Below, one piece after another: positions 1 to 8,485 of a DNA stretch of 17,449 bases. A model generated the notes under the pieces. The model was not told the origin of the DNA. It worked only from the letters and a program-made list of their open reading frames with translations, and did no database searches. The first letter of the stretch is position 1. Every line of letters begins with the position of its first letter. The DNA comes from Bacteroidales bacterium (GTDB taxonomy: Bacteria; Bacteroidota; Bacteroidia; Bacteroidales; B18-G4): the NCBI GenBank assembly GCA_030618905.1, contig JAUXCL010000021.1:1-17449 (forward strand). The letters run 5' to 3'. The translations under genes and the position numbers were made by a program.

Positions 1-1205
1 GCGGTTATGATGGTGATTATGCTGGGATTAGAGTGTTTAATTCAAATGTAATAATTCAGCGAAATATTGAAATAAGCAATACCTCATATGGAATTCAGCT
101 ATACGACCATAGTAATTCTATGATTAATGGTAATAAACTTGCTAATAATGTATATGAGACCCAGTATATTCATGATAATCAATACAATCAGATTTTAGCC
201 ACATGTCAGAGTCTCCCTTGGTATTGTCATTGGAATGCGATAGTAGATGAGGATAATATAGATCATCTATTTGATACTGAAAATAGATGTTCATATATTG
301 ATGTTAGATGGAACTATTGGGGAGAAAACTTTGATCCAGCGTCAGATTTAGTTTGGGGCTGTGATTACGAGCCCATTTGGAATATAAGCCCAGGTACAAG
401 AATGATTTATGAAGACGAACAATTATATGATTCAGCGTGCATTCTTGCTGATAGCGGTAATTATATTGGATCTAAAGAAACTTTGGATTATTTAATCAAC
501 AACTTTCCCGATTCAACACTTGCCTCCATAGCAATTAAAGAGTTGTTTTGGTTGGAGAAAGAATCTACAAAGGATTTTGACTCATTAATTTCATACTATC
601 AAAACAATAGTATTATACAAAATGATTCAATGCTGAAAGAAACAGCCACTTATATGATAGCACTAAGCGAGCGTGAGGCACAGAATTATGATACAGCAAT
701 TGTAAGGTTTGAGGAGATTATCCTGAATCCCCCAAGCTTTGAAGATTCAATTTTTGCAATAATCGATCTTGCATACACATATCAACAAATACCAGATACA
801 TCATTAAGGAGTACTGTGGGTACATTATCACAATATAAATTCCCTTTTTATGAGCAATTTATTATATCTAGAGAATATCACCTTGGATTGTTACATGGCA
901 TAAACACTGCCGGAAATGGTATTGAGGTACCCGCGGAAAATGAGATCTCGAACAAAGATATTATAGCTTACCCAAACCCATTCATTTCATCTGTAACTTT
1001 CTCATATACACTTGAAAAACCATCAACTATAAGTCTTGAGATATTTAACTCTCAAGGTCAACTAGTACAATCTAATATACTAGAACAGGCTGAGGGCCAA
1101 AACGAGGTTCTATGGAATGCCGAAACATTACCACCTGGTATTTACTATTTCAAGATTCAAGCTGGAGATAAACTTAGCTCTGGAAAGCTGATCTTCCTCC
1201 AATAA
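1..1205 (+). CDS. Secreted beta-helix protein with type IX sorting domain, 5' partial
   Basis: This is the 3' part of a gene that begins before the window. The frame is open to position 3 and the GTG at 33 is probably not a real start. Counting from that GTG, about residues 1-120 are rich in short Asn/Ile/Gly strands typical of right-handed parallel beta-helix (NosD/pectate-lyase-like) proteins. About 125-260 is helical with TPR-like spacing (pairs of Tyr/Ala/Asp-rich helices). About 310-390 is a type A C-terminal sorting domain: a YPNPF motif, then SLEIFNSQGQLV, then LPPGIYYFKI and a final GKLIFL strand. Proteins with this domain cross the outer membrane by the type IX system and are usually anchored to, or released from, the cell surface. 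The substrate cannot be told from what is present. The codons are visibly more AT-rich than in the following genes. The family call is firm for the sorting domain and moderate for the helix. Confidence 0.85.
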   Translation, partial: GYDGDYAGIRVFNSNVIIQRNIEISNTSYGIQLYDHSNSMINGNKLANNVYETQYIHDNQYNQILATCQSLPWYCHWNAIVDEDNIDHLFDTENRCSYIDVRWNYWGENFDPASDLVWGCDYEPIWNISPGTRMIYEDEQLYDSACILADSGNYIGSKETLDYLINNFPDSTLASIAIKELFWLEKESTKDFDSLISYYQNNSIIQNDSMLKETATYMIALSEREAQNYDTAIVRFEEIILNPPSFEDSIFAIIDLAYTYQQIPDTSLRSTVGTLSQYKFPFYEQFIISREYHLGLLHGINTAGNGIEVPAENEISNKDIIAYPNPFISSVTFSYTLEKPSTISLEIFNSQGQLVQSNILEQAEGQNEVLWNAETLPPGIYYFKIQAGDKLSSGKLIFLQ

Positions 1206-1242
1206 TTTGCGATTTTAAGGAAGAGCTCCGCACTGGTAACCG

Positions 1243-1315
1243 GAATGATGTTTGAACATTGTCCATTGAAAATGTAGGATTTGGTACATGGAACATTAAA
1301 TACGGAACATCATTC
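1243..1315. repeat. Short inverted repeat between convergent genes
   Basis: GAATGATGTT at 1243-1252 is exactly matched by its reverse complement AACATCATTC at 1306-1315, with about 53 bases between them. It sits in the 138-base gap between two convergent genes, where a bidirectional end-of-transcript structure could be useful. There is no T tract, so it is not a classical intrinsic terminator. Confidence 0.4.
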
Positions 1316-1357
1316 ACGATTCACGCTTCACTCAATCACTTAATCACTTAATCACTG
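1314..1357. repeat. Degenerate TCACNNN short tandem repeat
   Basis: TCAC recurs at 1314, 1321, 1328, 1336, 1344 and 1352, so the spacing is 7, 7, 8, 8 and 8 bases. The last three units share the TTAA linker. The array runs into the 3' end of the minus-strand carboxypeptidase gene: the TCA at 1344-1346 is that gene's TGA stop read on the other strand. Similar arrays lie at 3138, 8082 and 16920. Confidence 0.75.
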
Positions 1358-3113
1358 TTCTATCATATATCTTCCCAACAGGATATTTATCCTTCTTCCA
1401 ATCCCCGTATGGTGTTTGCTGGTAAAACCAGTTCAGCATGCCCCACTGGTTTTTACCGAAGTTTTCATCTTCAGCTTTCTTTTTTTCAAAGGCCTTTTGA
1501 AGTTCCTCGTCATTGGCCAGCATCTCACGGGCTACCACTTCCATTTTATAAGTTTCACTGTATTCCTTTTGTTCAAAAATAGCGTCAAAGAAACCCCAGT
1601 ACACAAAGGAATCATCGGCTTCAGGCTCCAGGATATGGGCAATTACCCTTGCGGCGCGTTGATTCATATCTATCAGGATGGAGCCTTTTGGGTAAATCCT
1701 TGTTTCCATGATCTTATCGTATTCGATATTTCTCATGGTATGTCTGCCCTCATAAGGTGAATCTCCCCATTTTGGGTTTATAAAGTGGTAAGTGTTCACC
1801 TCAATCTCAATGGGTTCATTCAGGATTGAACAGGCTATCCCGTGCAATTTTATTCTTTCGATCACAGCTATCCATTCGGGAGGGATGATATATGCTTCCG
1901 GCAGGTCTGCAGCAAAACTGACCTCCGGTTTATTGAACCAGGGCAATGTATAAGTAGCAGGGACGTCACTGTATTTAAACCAGATCCCGCCTGTAAGATC
2001 ACTTTTTTCCGCCGTATATTCCACCCCCCTGAATTCTACCATCACACTGTCCTTTGCAGACCGTTTAAAAGAAAGCGGTAATGCTTGTTCCCTGAACGCA
2101 GGACTGGCGGTAAAATCGTCGGCTGCTTTGATCTTCTCCTGTAGTTCACTTTTCATATCGTTCAATAGCTCAGCGGTATACTTAAGCAGGTAATAGGTCC
2201 CTTCCACCCGGATTTTGTGTGATTTCAGTACATGGCTCTCGATCAGCAGGGCTGGCCTGTTTTGAATGGCAGAGAAGCCATTGGACAGGCGTGGTGATGA
2301 AGTACCTGAAACCAGGCCACTTCTGGGATCATGCCATCTCCTGAAGCTCACATACTGATTGATGGGATATCCTGCAATCTCCATTTTTTCATGTACATAT
2401 GGAAGAAAAACATCCCTTTGCCAGGCTGTTAAGCCGGGGTCCATATTGCCAAAGATCTCCATCATGTAAGTGAGCACGTATTGAAAGTCGGCGCCATCTG
2501 TGGTATGGCAGTCCACAAAAAAATCGGGCAACCATTCATTGAAAAGCTTCAGCCAGGCATGCATTTCCGGTGTATCGGCCTTCAGGTAATCACGGTTCAG
2601 GTTAAGGTTCTGGGCATTGCTGCGCCATCCCATTTCTTCAGGCCCGTTCTGATTAATGCGGTTATAGGGTCCAAAACGGCCCAGGCCATCCACATTAAAT
2701 GAAGGAATAACCAGGAACGTTACTTTCTCCAGAAGCGAATATAGATCCCTGGTGATAGCCATATCCCGCATCAACATCAGCACCGCATCGGTTCCATCCG
2801 CTTCACCGGGATGGATACCTGCCTGGATGAACAATACCACATTTCCTGATGCTTTGACAGATTCCGGATCAAAGTTTCCGTTACGATCGATGATCAGCAG
2901 TGGCATATCCCTGCCCTGGGGACTGCTACCATAAACCGTATAATCGACTATTGAAGAATGCCCGGCCAGCAACTTGCTGTATCGAATAACTTCCTCGTAA
3001 TTCGCCGTTTCCAGGAATTCAGATTTTTCATATTGCGTAATCCAAATATCCTCCTGCCCAATAGCATATAATGCAAGCGCTGATAATACCAGTATAATAA
3101 TCAATTTCTTCAT
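1344..3113 (-). CDS. M14-family zinc carboxypeptidase, secreted
   Basis: The product is a predicted periplasmic or exported metallocarboxypeptidase of the M14 (carboxypeptidase A-like) superfamily. An N-terminal signal peptide (MKKLIIILVLSALALYAIGQ) is followed by the peptidase domain. The HPGE motif (His and Glu zinc ligands, about residues 101-104) and the FVDCHTTDG motif (third zinc ligand His, about 203) are present. The NLNRDY motif carries the substrate-binding Asn-Arg pair (about 173-174), and the IESH segment (about 292) is in the position expected for the catalytic Glu. The ORF extends six bases further to a TTG at 3119, but the ATG at 3113 starts directly at the signal peptide and is preferred. 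The gene is co-directional with the upstream metallophosphoesterase, with a repeat-containing gap of about 60 bases. The family call is strong; substrate specificity (peptide, peptidoglycan stem or other) is unknown. Confidence 0.88.
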   Translation of the reverse strand: MKKLIIILVLSALALYAIGQEDIWITQYEKSEFLETANYEEVIRYSKLLAGHSSIVDYTVYGSSPQGRDMPLLIIDRNGNFDPESVKASGNVVLFIQAGIHPGEADGTDAVLMLMRDMAITRDLYSLLEKVTFLVIPSFNVDGLGRFGPYNRINQNGPEEMGWRSNAQNLNLNRDYLKADTPEMHAWLKLFNEWLPDFFVDCHTTDGADFQYVLTYMMEIFGNMDPGLTAWQRDVFLPYVHEKMEIAGYPINQYVSFRRWHDPRSGLVSGTSSPRLSNGFSAIQNRPALLIESHVLKSHKIRVEGTYYLLKYTAELLNDMKSELQEKIKAADDFTASPAFREQALPLSFKRSAKDSVMVEFRGVEYTAEKSDLTGGIWFKYSDVPATYTLPWFNKPEVSFAADLPEAYIIPPEWIAVIERIKLHGIACSILNEPIEIEVNTYHFINPKWGDSPYEGRHTMRNIEYDKIMETRIYPKGSILIDMNQRAARVIAHILEPEADDSFVYWGFFDAIFEQKEYSETYKMEVVAREMLANDEELQKAFEKKKAEDENFGKNQWGMLNWFYQQTPYGDWKKDKYPVGKIYDRTVIK

Positions 3114-3137
3114 ACTCAATCACTTTGTCATTTCCCG

Positions 3138-3164
3138 TCACGCGTAACGCGTAACGCGTAACGA
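3138..3164. repeat. TCACGCG/TAACGCG heptamer repeat
   Basis: Four seven-base units lie end to end: TCACGCG, TAACGCG, TAACGCG, TAACGAG. The array fills much of the short gap between the metallophosphoesterase stop and the carboxypeptidase start. It is near-perfect and clearly related to the array at 8082-8106. Confidence 0.85.
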
Positions 3165-3172
3165 GAATAGAT

Positions 3173-4099
3173 TTATTCTTTCTTCTCCACCGTCCATAAA
3201 TAATCAATATACTCCCACTCAAACTCCTTATCCCTCACCCTTACCAGTACAAATCCCTCTTCAAAATTATTATTGGGCCCTGTCCACCAGGCTCCGGAAA
3301 CAGCACCACCGGTAATGTAGTGAGTGCCATTTACATAAATGTCTTCAATGGTATGGAGGTGACCCTGGAGAACGATTTTCAGGTTGTGGTTATCAAACAG
3401 TTCAATGACCTCTTTGGCATTGACAACAACAAGTCCTGAATCATTAGGGACGGTAGCTCCTGAATAGATCTGACTAAAAACAGTCAGGAGGGGAATATGG
3501 GTGCTAAGCACGATGGGAGTGGATTTGTCAACTTCAGTCAGATCTTCGCGGATCCAATTCATCTGCTCTTCGTCAACCATACCAATGTAACGGCTTTTTT
3601 CAGTATCTAATACACCATCCAGGACCATAAAGTGCCATCCCTTATGATCAAATGATTCATACCTGTTTCCCAGACGATTTTCAAACATTTTTTTACCGTA
3701 TTCCGGATGATCTTTAGGAACACCACTTCCATCATAAATACCAAATATTTCGTGATTACCCAAAGTATTATAAACAGGCATATTAAACTCCTCAGCAAGG
3801 CCTTCATAAATATTGTAGAGCTTGTCTGCGCGCCCATAAGTCTGCTCCAGGGCATCCATGATCAGGTCTCCTCCGGTGATGACAAAATCAGGATTGATTT
3901 TGTTTACGGTATCTATAGCCGCCCTGAAACCTGCTTCTGCATTACGCTCAGGTTGCACATGGATATCTGTCATGAACACAAATGAAAAATCGTCAGTTGC
4001 GGAAAGCTCCCGAACACCACGATGACAGGAGATCAATAATACCAGGATAAACAGCAGGGTGACGCACTTCAAAGCATGGTACATTATAATTTTTTTCAT
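3173..4099 (-). CDS. Calcineurin-like metallophosphoesterase lipoprotein
   Basis: A 308-residue protein with a lipoprotein signal: a hydrophobic stretch ends in LLISC, so Cys25 would be acylated and the protein membrane-anchored on the outer side of the inner membrane or in the outer membrane. The five metallophosphoesterase blocks follow in order: D45-x-H47 (TDIH), GGD at 76-78, GNHE at 114-117, STHIPLL and GHLHT. Together these form the two-metal site of the calcineurin-like family. The natural substrate is not evident; exported family members include phosphodiesterases and phosphatases acting on nucleotides or phospho-sugars. The ATG at 4099 is immediately followed by the basic and hydrophobic signal. 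It is transcribed toward the carboxypeptidase gene and may share a transcript with it. It diverges from the DUF3857 pair across a gap of about 130 bases. Confidence 0.9.
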   Translation of the reverse strand: MKKIIMYHALKCVTLLFILVLLISCHRGVRELSATDDFSFVFMTDIHVQPERNAEAGFRAAIDTVNKINPDFVITGGDLIMDALEQTYGRADKLYNIYEGLAEEFNMPVYNTLGNHEIFGIYDGSGVPKDHPEYGKKMFENRLGNRYESFDHKGWHFMVLDGVLDTEKSRYIGMVDEEQMNWIREDLTEVDKSTPIVLSTHIPLLTVFSQIYSGATVPNDSGLVVVNAKEVIELFDNHNLKIVLQGHLHTIEDIYVNGTHYITGGAVSGAWWTGPNNNFEEGFVLVRVRDKEFEWEYIDYLWTVEKKE

Positions 4100-4227
4100 T
4101 GTTGGAATTTATAGTTTTATAAGGCGAATCTATCTATTTTTTGTGAATATAAGCGGATTTCCCTTGCGGGAGCTACTAAGAATTTGTTAAATTTACGAAT
4201 TCTATTAAATAATAAAAACCAAAAGTC

Positions 4228-6201
4228 ATGCTGAAAAACGCTCTCCTGTTCTTATCCTTCTGGATGGGTATTAGCATCGTTGTTGCTAATCCGATACAAG
4301 ATATCCTCAAAAATAGTGGGTGCAAGAAAGATTACCCCAATGCCAATATGCTGATCGTCTTCGACAGCACCAATGTGGACGTCCAGGAATCCGGCCTGAG
4401 TTATGTTACAACCCATAAACTATACAAGGTTTTCACTCCCAAAGGTGCTTTGGAATTAAAACAAATCATTTATGGTTATGATCCCTTATCTGCATACGTC
4501 GACATTCAGAAGGTAATCATCTACAGAAAAGATGGCAGCATTGAGCCCCTTGACATGTCAAAAGTCATGGATTATCCGGCTCCCGCCAGGGGAATTTACT
4601 GGGGGGCCAGCGAAAAGATGATCGAGGTGGGCCGTCTTGAGCCCGGTGATGCTCTGGAAGTATTCCTCTTTAAGAAGGGCTTTACTTATGCATTACTTTT
4701 CAATGAATCAGGCGATGACGACAAATACATTCCTCCCATGCGGGGACATTATTATGACATCGTCGAATTCTGGAGTAGAGAACCGGTCAGGGAAAAAGTT
4801 TACCGCCTTTGGATCCCAAAAGACAAATTCGTTCAGTATGAATTCTATAATGGTGAAGCACAATCATCGGTTACACCACAGGGAGACATGATGCTTTACT
4901 CTTTTGCCAAAAGAAACATCAAGCCAATGAAAAGAGAGCCCTGGATGTTGGCCATGTCGGATGTAGCACCCAAGCTGCTGATCTCTACCAGTCCTGACTG
5001 GTATGCCAAGTCATTATGGTTTCATGGGGTCAATGAAGATTTTGGCTCATTTGATGTCACCCCGGAAGTGCAAGCCAAGACCAATGAAATCCTTAAAGGC
5101 GCCGTAGATGAAATGGATTCTGTGAGCCGCCTGACCCATTGGTGTGCTGATGAGATCAGGTATTCAGGAATATCCATGGGAGAAGGGGAAGGTTTCACCT
5201 TGCACAAGGGGGAGATGACTTTCAAAGATCGTTGTGGTGTGTGTAAAGATAAAGCCGGAATGCTGGTTACCATGCTGCGCGCTGCTGGTTTTGAATCCTA
5301 TCCTGCCATGACCATGGCCGGATCCCGTATTGATTATATTCCCGCTGATCAGTTTAACCATAGTGTCACCCTGGTGAAGCTTTCTGATGGGGAGTATCAT
5401 TTGCTCGATCCCACCTGGGTGCCTTTTCTCAGGGAGCTTTGGTCCAGTGCGGAGCAACAACAGAATTACTTAATGGGCATTCCGGAAGGTGCAGACCTGG
5501 CCATTACGCCTATTTCGCCACCGGAAAAGCATTATTTAAATATTACCGGAAGCTCCAGGATCCTTCCGAACGGCACGCTGGAAGGAAACCTGACCCTCGA
5601 AGCTGAAGGGCAATCTGACGGATCCATCAGGGGTTTGTTCACCCGCTCGGCAAAAGCCAACTGGCGAAAAAATCTGGAGGGTGAAATCAAACGTACCCAT
5701 CCCCTGGCACAGATTACTGATGTTAAATATGCTGATCCTTATGACTATATGGCCGGTCCGATCGAGATCAGTCTCAGCTATAAGATTCCCGGCTATGCCA
5801 TCGTAAGTGATGAAAACATCATCTTTATCCCCTTTATAGCGTCCAGGGTATTTCAACGTGGCATGGCGCACATGTACCAAAATACCGATCTTGAAGAGCG
5901 GGAATATGGTTTCAGGGATCGATGTTCCAGGTTTGTTCACCTCAAGGAAGATGTGACTTTGCCAAAGAATATGGCTGCGACCATTAAATATGTTCCGGAA
6001 GCGGAAACCTTTGCATCAGATATTGCTTCTTTTGAAGGCAATTGTGTGTTGAATGAAGCAGGTACACTCCTGCAACTTGATGAGAAACTCACCCTGTATA
6101 AGCGGATTTATGAGCCCGGCGACTGGACAGATTACCGAAAAGCGGTAATGGCCCAGAAAAAGTTTGCCGATGAGCCGGTGATCCTGAAATTGACCAATTA
6201 A
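4228..6201 (+). CDS. DUF3857 and transglutaminase-like protein, catalytic triad intact
   Basis: A 657-residue exported protein: a signal peptide (about residues 1-20), a DUF3857 beta-sandwich-type N-terminal region (about 50-250), a transglutaminase-like core (about 280-420), and a beta-rich C-terminal region. The core has the classic papain-like triad: Cys339 in CGVCKDKA, His378 in FNHSV and Asp394 in LLDPTW. This points to a cysteine protease or acyl-transfer activity in the periplasm or at the surface. Proteins of this architecture are common in Bacteroidota, often as tandem paralogs, and their substrates are mostly unknown. The next gene starts 25 bases downstream in the same direction and encodes a paralog without the triad, so the two probably form an operon. 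The domain call is strong; the biochemical role is inferred. Confidence 0.88.
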   Translation: MLKNALLFLSFWMGISIVVANPIQDILKNSGCKKDYPNANMLIVFDSTNVDVQESGLSYVTTHKLYKVFTPKGALELKQIIYGYDPLSAYVDIQKVIIYRKDGSIEPLDMSKVMDYPAPARGIYWGASEKMIEVGRLEPGDALEVFLFKKGFTYALLFNESGDDDKYIPPMRGHYYDIVEFWSREPVREKVYRLWIPKDKFVQYEFYNGEAQSSVTPQGDMMLYSFAKRNIKPMKREPWMLAMSDVAPKLLISTSPDWYAKSLWFHGVNEDFGSFDVTPEVQAKTNEILKGAVDEMDSVSRLTHWCADEIRYSGISMGEGEGFTLHKGEMTFKDRCGVCKDKAGMLVTMLRAAGFESYPAMTMAGSRIDYIPADQFNHSVTLVKLSDGEYHLLDPTWVPFLRELWSSAEQQQNYLMGIPEGADLAITPISPPEKHYLNITGSSRILPNGTLEGNLTLEAEGQSDGSIRGLFTRSAKANWRKNLEGEIKRTHPLAQITDVKYADPYDYMAGPIEISLSYKIPGYAIVSDENIIFIPFIASRVFQRGMAHMYQNTDLEEREYGFRDRCSRFVHLKEDVTLPKNMAATIKYVPEAETFASDIASFEGNCVLNEAGTLLQLDEKLTLYKRIYEPGDWTDYRKAVMAQKKFADEPVILKLTN

Positions 6202-6226
6202 TCATCAGGCATTCAAATCACAAAAC

Positions 6227-8074
6227 ATGAATTTTTCAAAAAACAATAACATGAAATCAATCCTCAAAAATTCCATATTAATCCTGACCATATGTTTCAG
6301 CATTACAGCTGTTTTAGCCCAGGAAGCAAATAATGACGCAGTCTATAAGAAATTAGTCAAGGAATACACTTTAAAGTCGGATGGAAGCTATAGTTTTCAT
6401 CTGTACAAAGAGGTGCAGTTGTTATCATATTATTCCATAAACCGCATGTATGGTGAAACGTTTATCATCTACAATCCCGATTATCAAAAGCTCAAGATCA
6501 ATAAGGCTTATACCGTCATGGCCGATGGGGGAAGGGTGGCTGTACCCGATAATGCATTTAACAAAGTTTTACCCAGGTATGCTTCAAAAGCACCTGCTTT
6601 TAATGACCTGAGGGAAATGGTAGTAACCCATACCGGTTTGGAGAAGGGTGCCGTGATATACATGGATTATACCATTCAAAACGCTGCCGGGTTTATGCCT
6701 GCTTTCATGGGCAATGTGATCATTCCCACATCTGCACCAATCCGGGAGATGGAACTAATCGTTAAGGTACCTGCCGGCAAAACATTGTATTACAAGACCC
6801 TCAATATACGGACAGCTCCGGATATTATCAATATTGGTGGGGTGACAGTGTATAGCTGGAAGTTTAAACATGTCGACGCAGCTCCAGCGGAAGGACAGCA
6901 GGTACGGGATGATATTCCCAGGGTCTTATTTTCGACCACTGAGGATCTTATGCGTGTGTATTTCAAATTTGTCAACCAGCCGGCTTTCACCTATCAAACG
7001 AATGACAAGATGGACACCATCCTTGCCGGAATTATTGATGATTGCCAGGAAGATGAGCTGAAGATTGCCATGAAGATCCAGCAAATGGTAGCCAATGAGA
7101 TCAGCACCTATTCAATACCACCGGATATTCTCGGCTACAGGGCACGTACCCCTGTTGAAGTATGGAATTCGAATGGGGGGACACAGCTGGAAAAAGCCAT
7201 CCTGATGACTTCATTATTACTCAAGGCTAATATTAATGCTGTTCCCATTGCTGTAATACCCACTAAATTTTATGATGATAAGCTGGGTACACTGATGAAT
7301 ATGGAAGAGTTCATTGTACGGCTGAATACTAAAAAGTACAGCCGTTTATATTTGTCGCCTACCAGGGTAAGAGCTCAAAATCTATCTTATTCACTGGGAG
7401 GAAAGACCTTGTTGATCCTGGATGGAGCCATTGAAAGCCTGAAAACATTTGACGAAAAGGATACCCGCTCGGTAGTCCGTTGTGGGGGCACTTTTGTATA
7501 TGAAGATGCCAAATCATTAAAAGGTAATCTCATGAGCGAGATGACCAATGGGGCCAACCCTTATTTTGATCTTTTACAGGATTCAACGAAGATCAAGGGT
7601 CTGATACAAAATGCCAAGGTGACAGATTTTGAATTCAGGGCATTGAATGAATCCAGAACTGTTGCTGATCTCAAGGTTGAGCTCTTTACTTCCGTAAAAT
7701 CACAATCCACTTACTTGTTCTGGAGCATTCCTGAATCCAGGCAAGGGGTAAATAGCTGGCATATTGATTATATGCCTGATAAACGTGTAACTGATATTGA
7801 GGTCCCTGGTTTAATCTACGAACGCTACGAATATATCCTGTCGATGCCTGGTAATTATGTACTGGTAACAGTTCCCAGGACCATTGATATCGACAATGAC
7901 TTTTGCAAGGTCAAGATCACCCTTACGGCGATCAATAATGATATCGTGATCATCCGTGAACTGGAGATAAAGAAAAAAGTCATTCCTGCCACAGACTATG
8001 CGGACCTCAAATCCGTAATGGATGCCTGGCTTAATGATAGGTACAGGACGCTGGTTATTAAAAAGACCGAATAA
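6227..8074 (+). CDS. DUF3857 paralog with degenerate transglutaminase fold (pseudoenzyme)
   Basis: A 615-residue exported paralog of the preceding protein: signal peptide, DUF3857-type N-terminal half, then a transglutaminase-like core. Aligned by eye to its neighbour, the core runs without gaps from KDKA/LEKA through the next 42 residues, so the active-site positions can be compared directly. The Cys becomes Gln320, the His becomes Met359, and the Asp (after a two-residue insertion) becomes Ser377. All three catalytic residues are therefore gone while the fold-defining hydrophobic pattern and the Pro and Leu anchors remain. A binding or partner role is likely rather than catalysis. There are two possible starts, ATG 6227 and ATG 6251; the latter begins MKSILKNSILILTICF and gives a more typical signal peptide. 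The gene probably shares a transcript with the upstream one. Confidence 0.85.
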   Translation: MNFSKNNNMKSILKNSILILTICFSITAVLAQEANNDAVYKKLVKEYTLKSDGSYSFHLYKEVQLLSYYSINRMYGETFIIYNPDYQKLKINKAYTVMADGGRVAVPDNAFNKVLPRYASKAPAFNDLREMVVTHTGLEKGAVIYMDYTIQNAAGFMPAFMGNVIIPTSAPIREMELIVKVPAGKTLYYKTLNIRTAPDIINIGGVTVYSWKFKHVDAAPAEGQQVRDDIPRVLFSTTEDLMRVYFKFVNQPAFTYQTNDKMDTILAGIIDDCQEDELKIAMKIQQMVANEISTYSIPPDILGYRARTPVEVWNSNGGTQLEKAILMTSLLLKANINAVPIAVIPTKFYDDKLGTLMNMEEFIVRLNTKKYSRLYLSPTRVRAQNLSYSLGGKTLLILDGAIESLKTFDEKDTRSVVRCGGTFVYEDAKSLKGNLMSEMTNGANPYFDLLQDSTKIKGLIQNAKVTDFEFRALNESRTVADLKVELFTSVKSQSTYLFWSIPESRQGVNSWHIDYMPDKRVTDIEVPGLIYERYEYILSMPGNYVLVTVPRTIDIDNDFCKVKITLTAINNDIVIIRELEIKKKVIPATDYADLKSVMDAWLNDRYRTLVIKKTE

Positions 8075-8081
8075 ATTCTGG

Positions 8082-8106
8082 TCACTCGTCACGCGTCACG
8101 CGTCAC
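8082..8106. repeat. TCACGCG heptamer repeat
   Basis: TCAC recurs at exactly seven-base steps at 8082, 8089, 8096 and 8103 with linkers TCG, GCG and GCG. It begins 8 bases after the stop of the second DUF3857 gene. This is the most regular of the four TCACNNN arrays in the window. Confidence 0.85.
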
Positions 8107-8118
8107 GTAATTAACAAT

Positions 8119-8140
8119 TGTTGATAAACCCTGTGAATAT
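8119..8140 (-). promoter_or_regulatory. Pair of DnaA-box-like nonamers
   Basis: On the minus strand, ATATTCACA (8132-8140) and TTATCAACA (8119-8127) each differ by one base from the general DnaA box TTATNCACA. They share orientation and are four bases apart. They lie in the gap between the convergent second DUF3857 gene and dnaG, next to a ten-base palindrome (AACAATTGTT, 8113-8122). Two short near-matches can occur by chance in AT-rich DNA, so this is a weak call. Confidence 0.25.
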
Positions 8141-8167
8141 ATTGTTCATATTACCACTGCAATTTTG

Positions 8168-8200
8168 CTTGACAGCCGGGTGGGTAATGACCTATATTTG
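8168..8200 (+). promoter_or_regulatory. Candidate Bacteroidetes-type promoter
   Basis: A perfect TAnnTTTG -7 element (TATATTTG, 8193-8200) is preceded at 21 bases by CTTG (8168-8171), which fits the -33 TTTG of the Bacteroidetes primary sigma factor in three of four bases. Transcription would start near 8205-8209 and read through the structured RNA. The caveat is that this stretch may also belong to the first stem region of an intron-like RNA, so the match could be coincidental. Confidence 0.35.
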
Positions 8201-8485
8201 TTAGACCGAGTGAGCGATAAAAGGCTGGCTCAAGTGAGCAGGGAGGAGGCGACGTTAAGCTTCGGCACGACAGAGTCAAATCCTACCCGAGAAAGACAGC
8301 ACCGAAAGGTAAAGTCAAGATTGGGTCCGCGAACAAGAGCTGTTGTCATGTCACCGCGTCCGAAAGGACAACGAAAGGCCGGGCATCGATGCCGAGAGGG
8401 CTGCTTCTTAGGAAGCGTAACTTGAAGTGTTAGCCATAATAACAGTAACTTGGTGTTGTCTAGGCACTCCGGTGCGTAGGGAGCG

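Noticed and set aside
3114..3119. TTG start of the carboxypeptidase at 3119
   Set aside because: The ATG six bases later starts a standard MKK signal peptide; the extra two residues add nothing.
3138..3164. CRISPR array
   Set aside because: The repeats are only seven bases, contiguous and without spacers, and no cas genes are present.
4140..4227. Bacteroidetes-type promoter for the DUF3857 operon
   Set aside because: The gap has several AT-rich partial matches to TAnnTTTG but none with a properly spaced TTG, so no specific site could be defended.
5022..5940. Minus-strand open frames within the first DUF3857 gene (83, 98 and 134 residues)
   Set aside because: They are antisense shadows of a well-supported coding frame with a complete catalytic triad.
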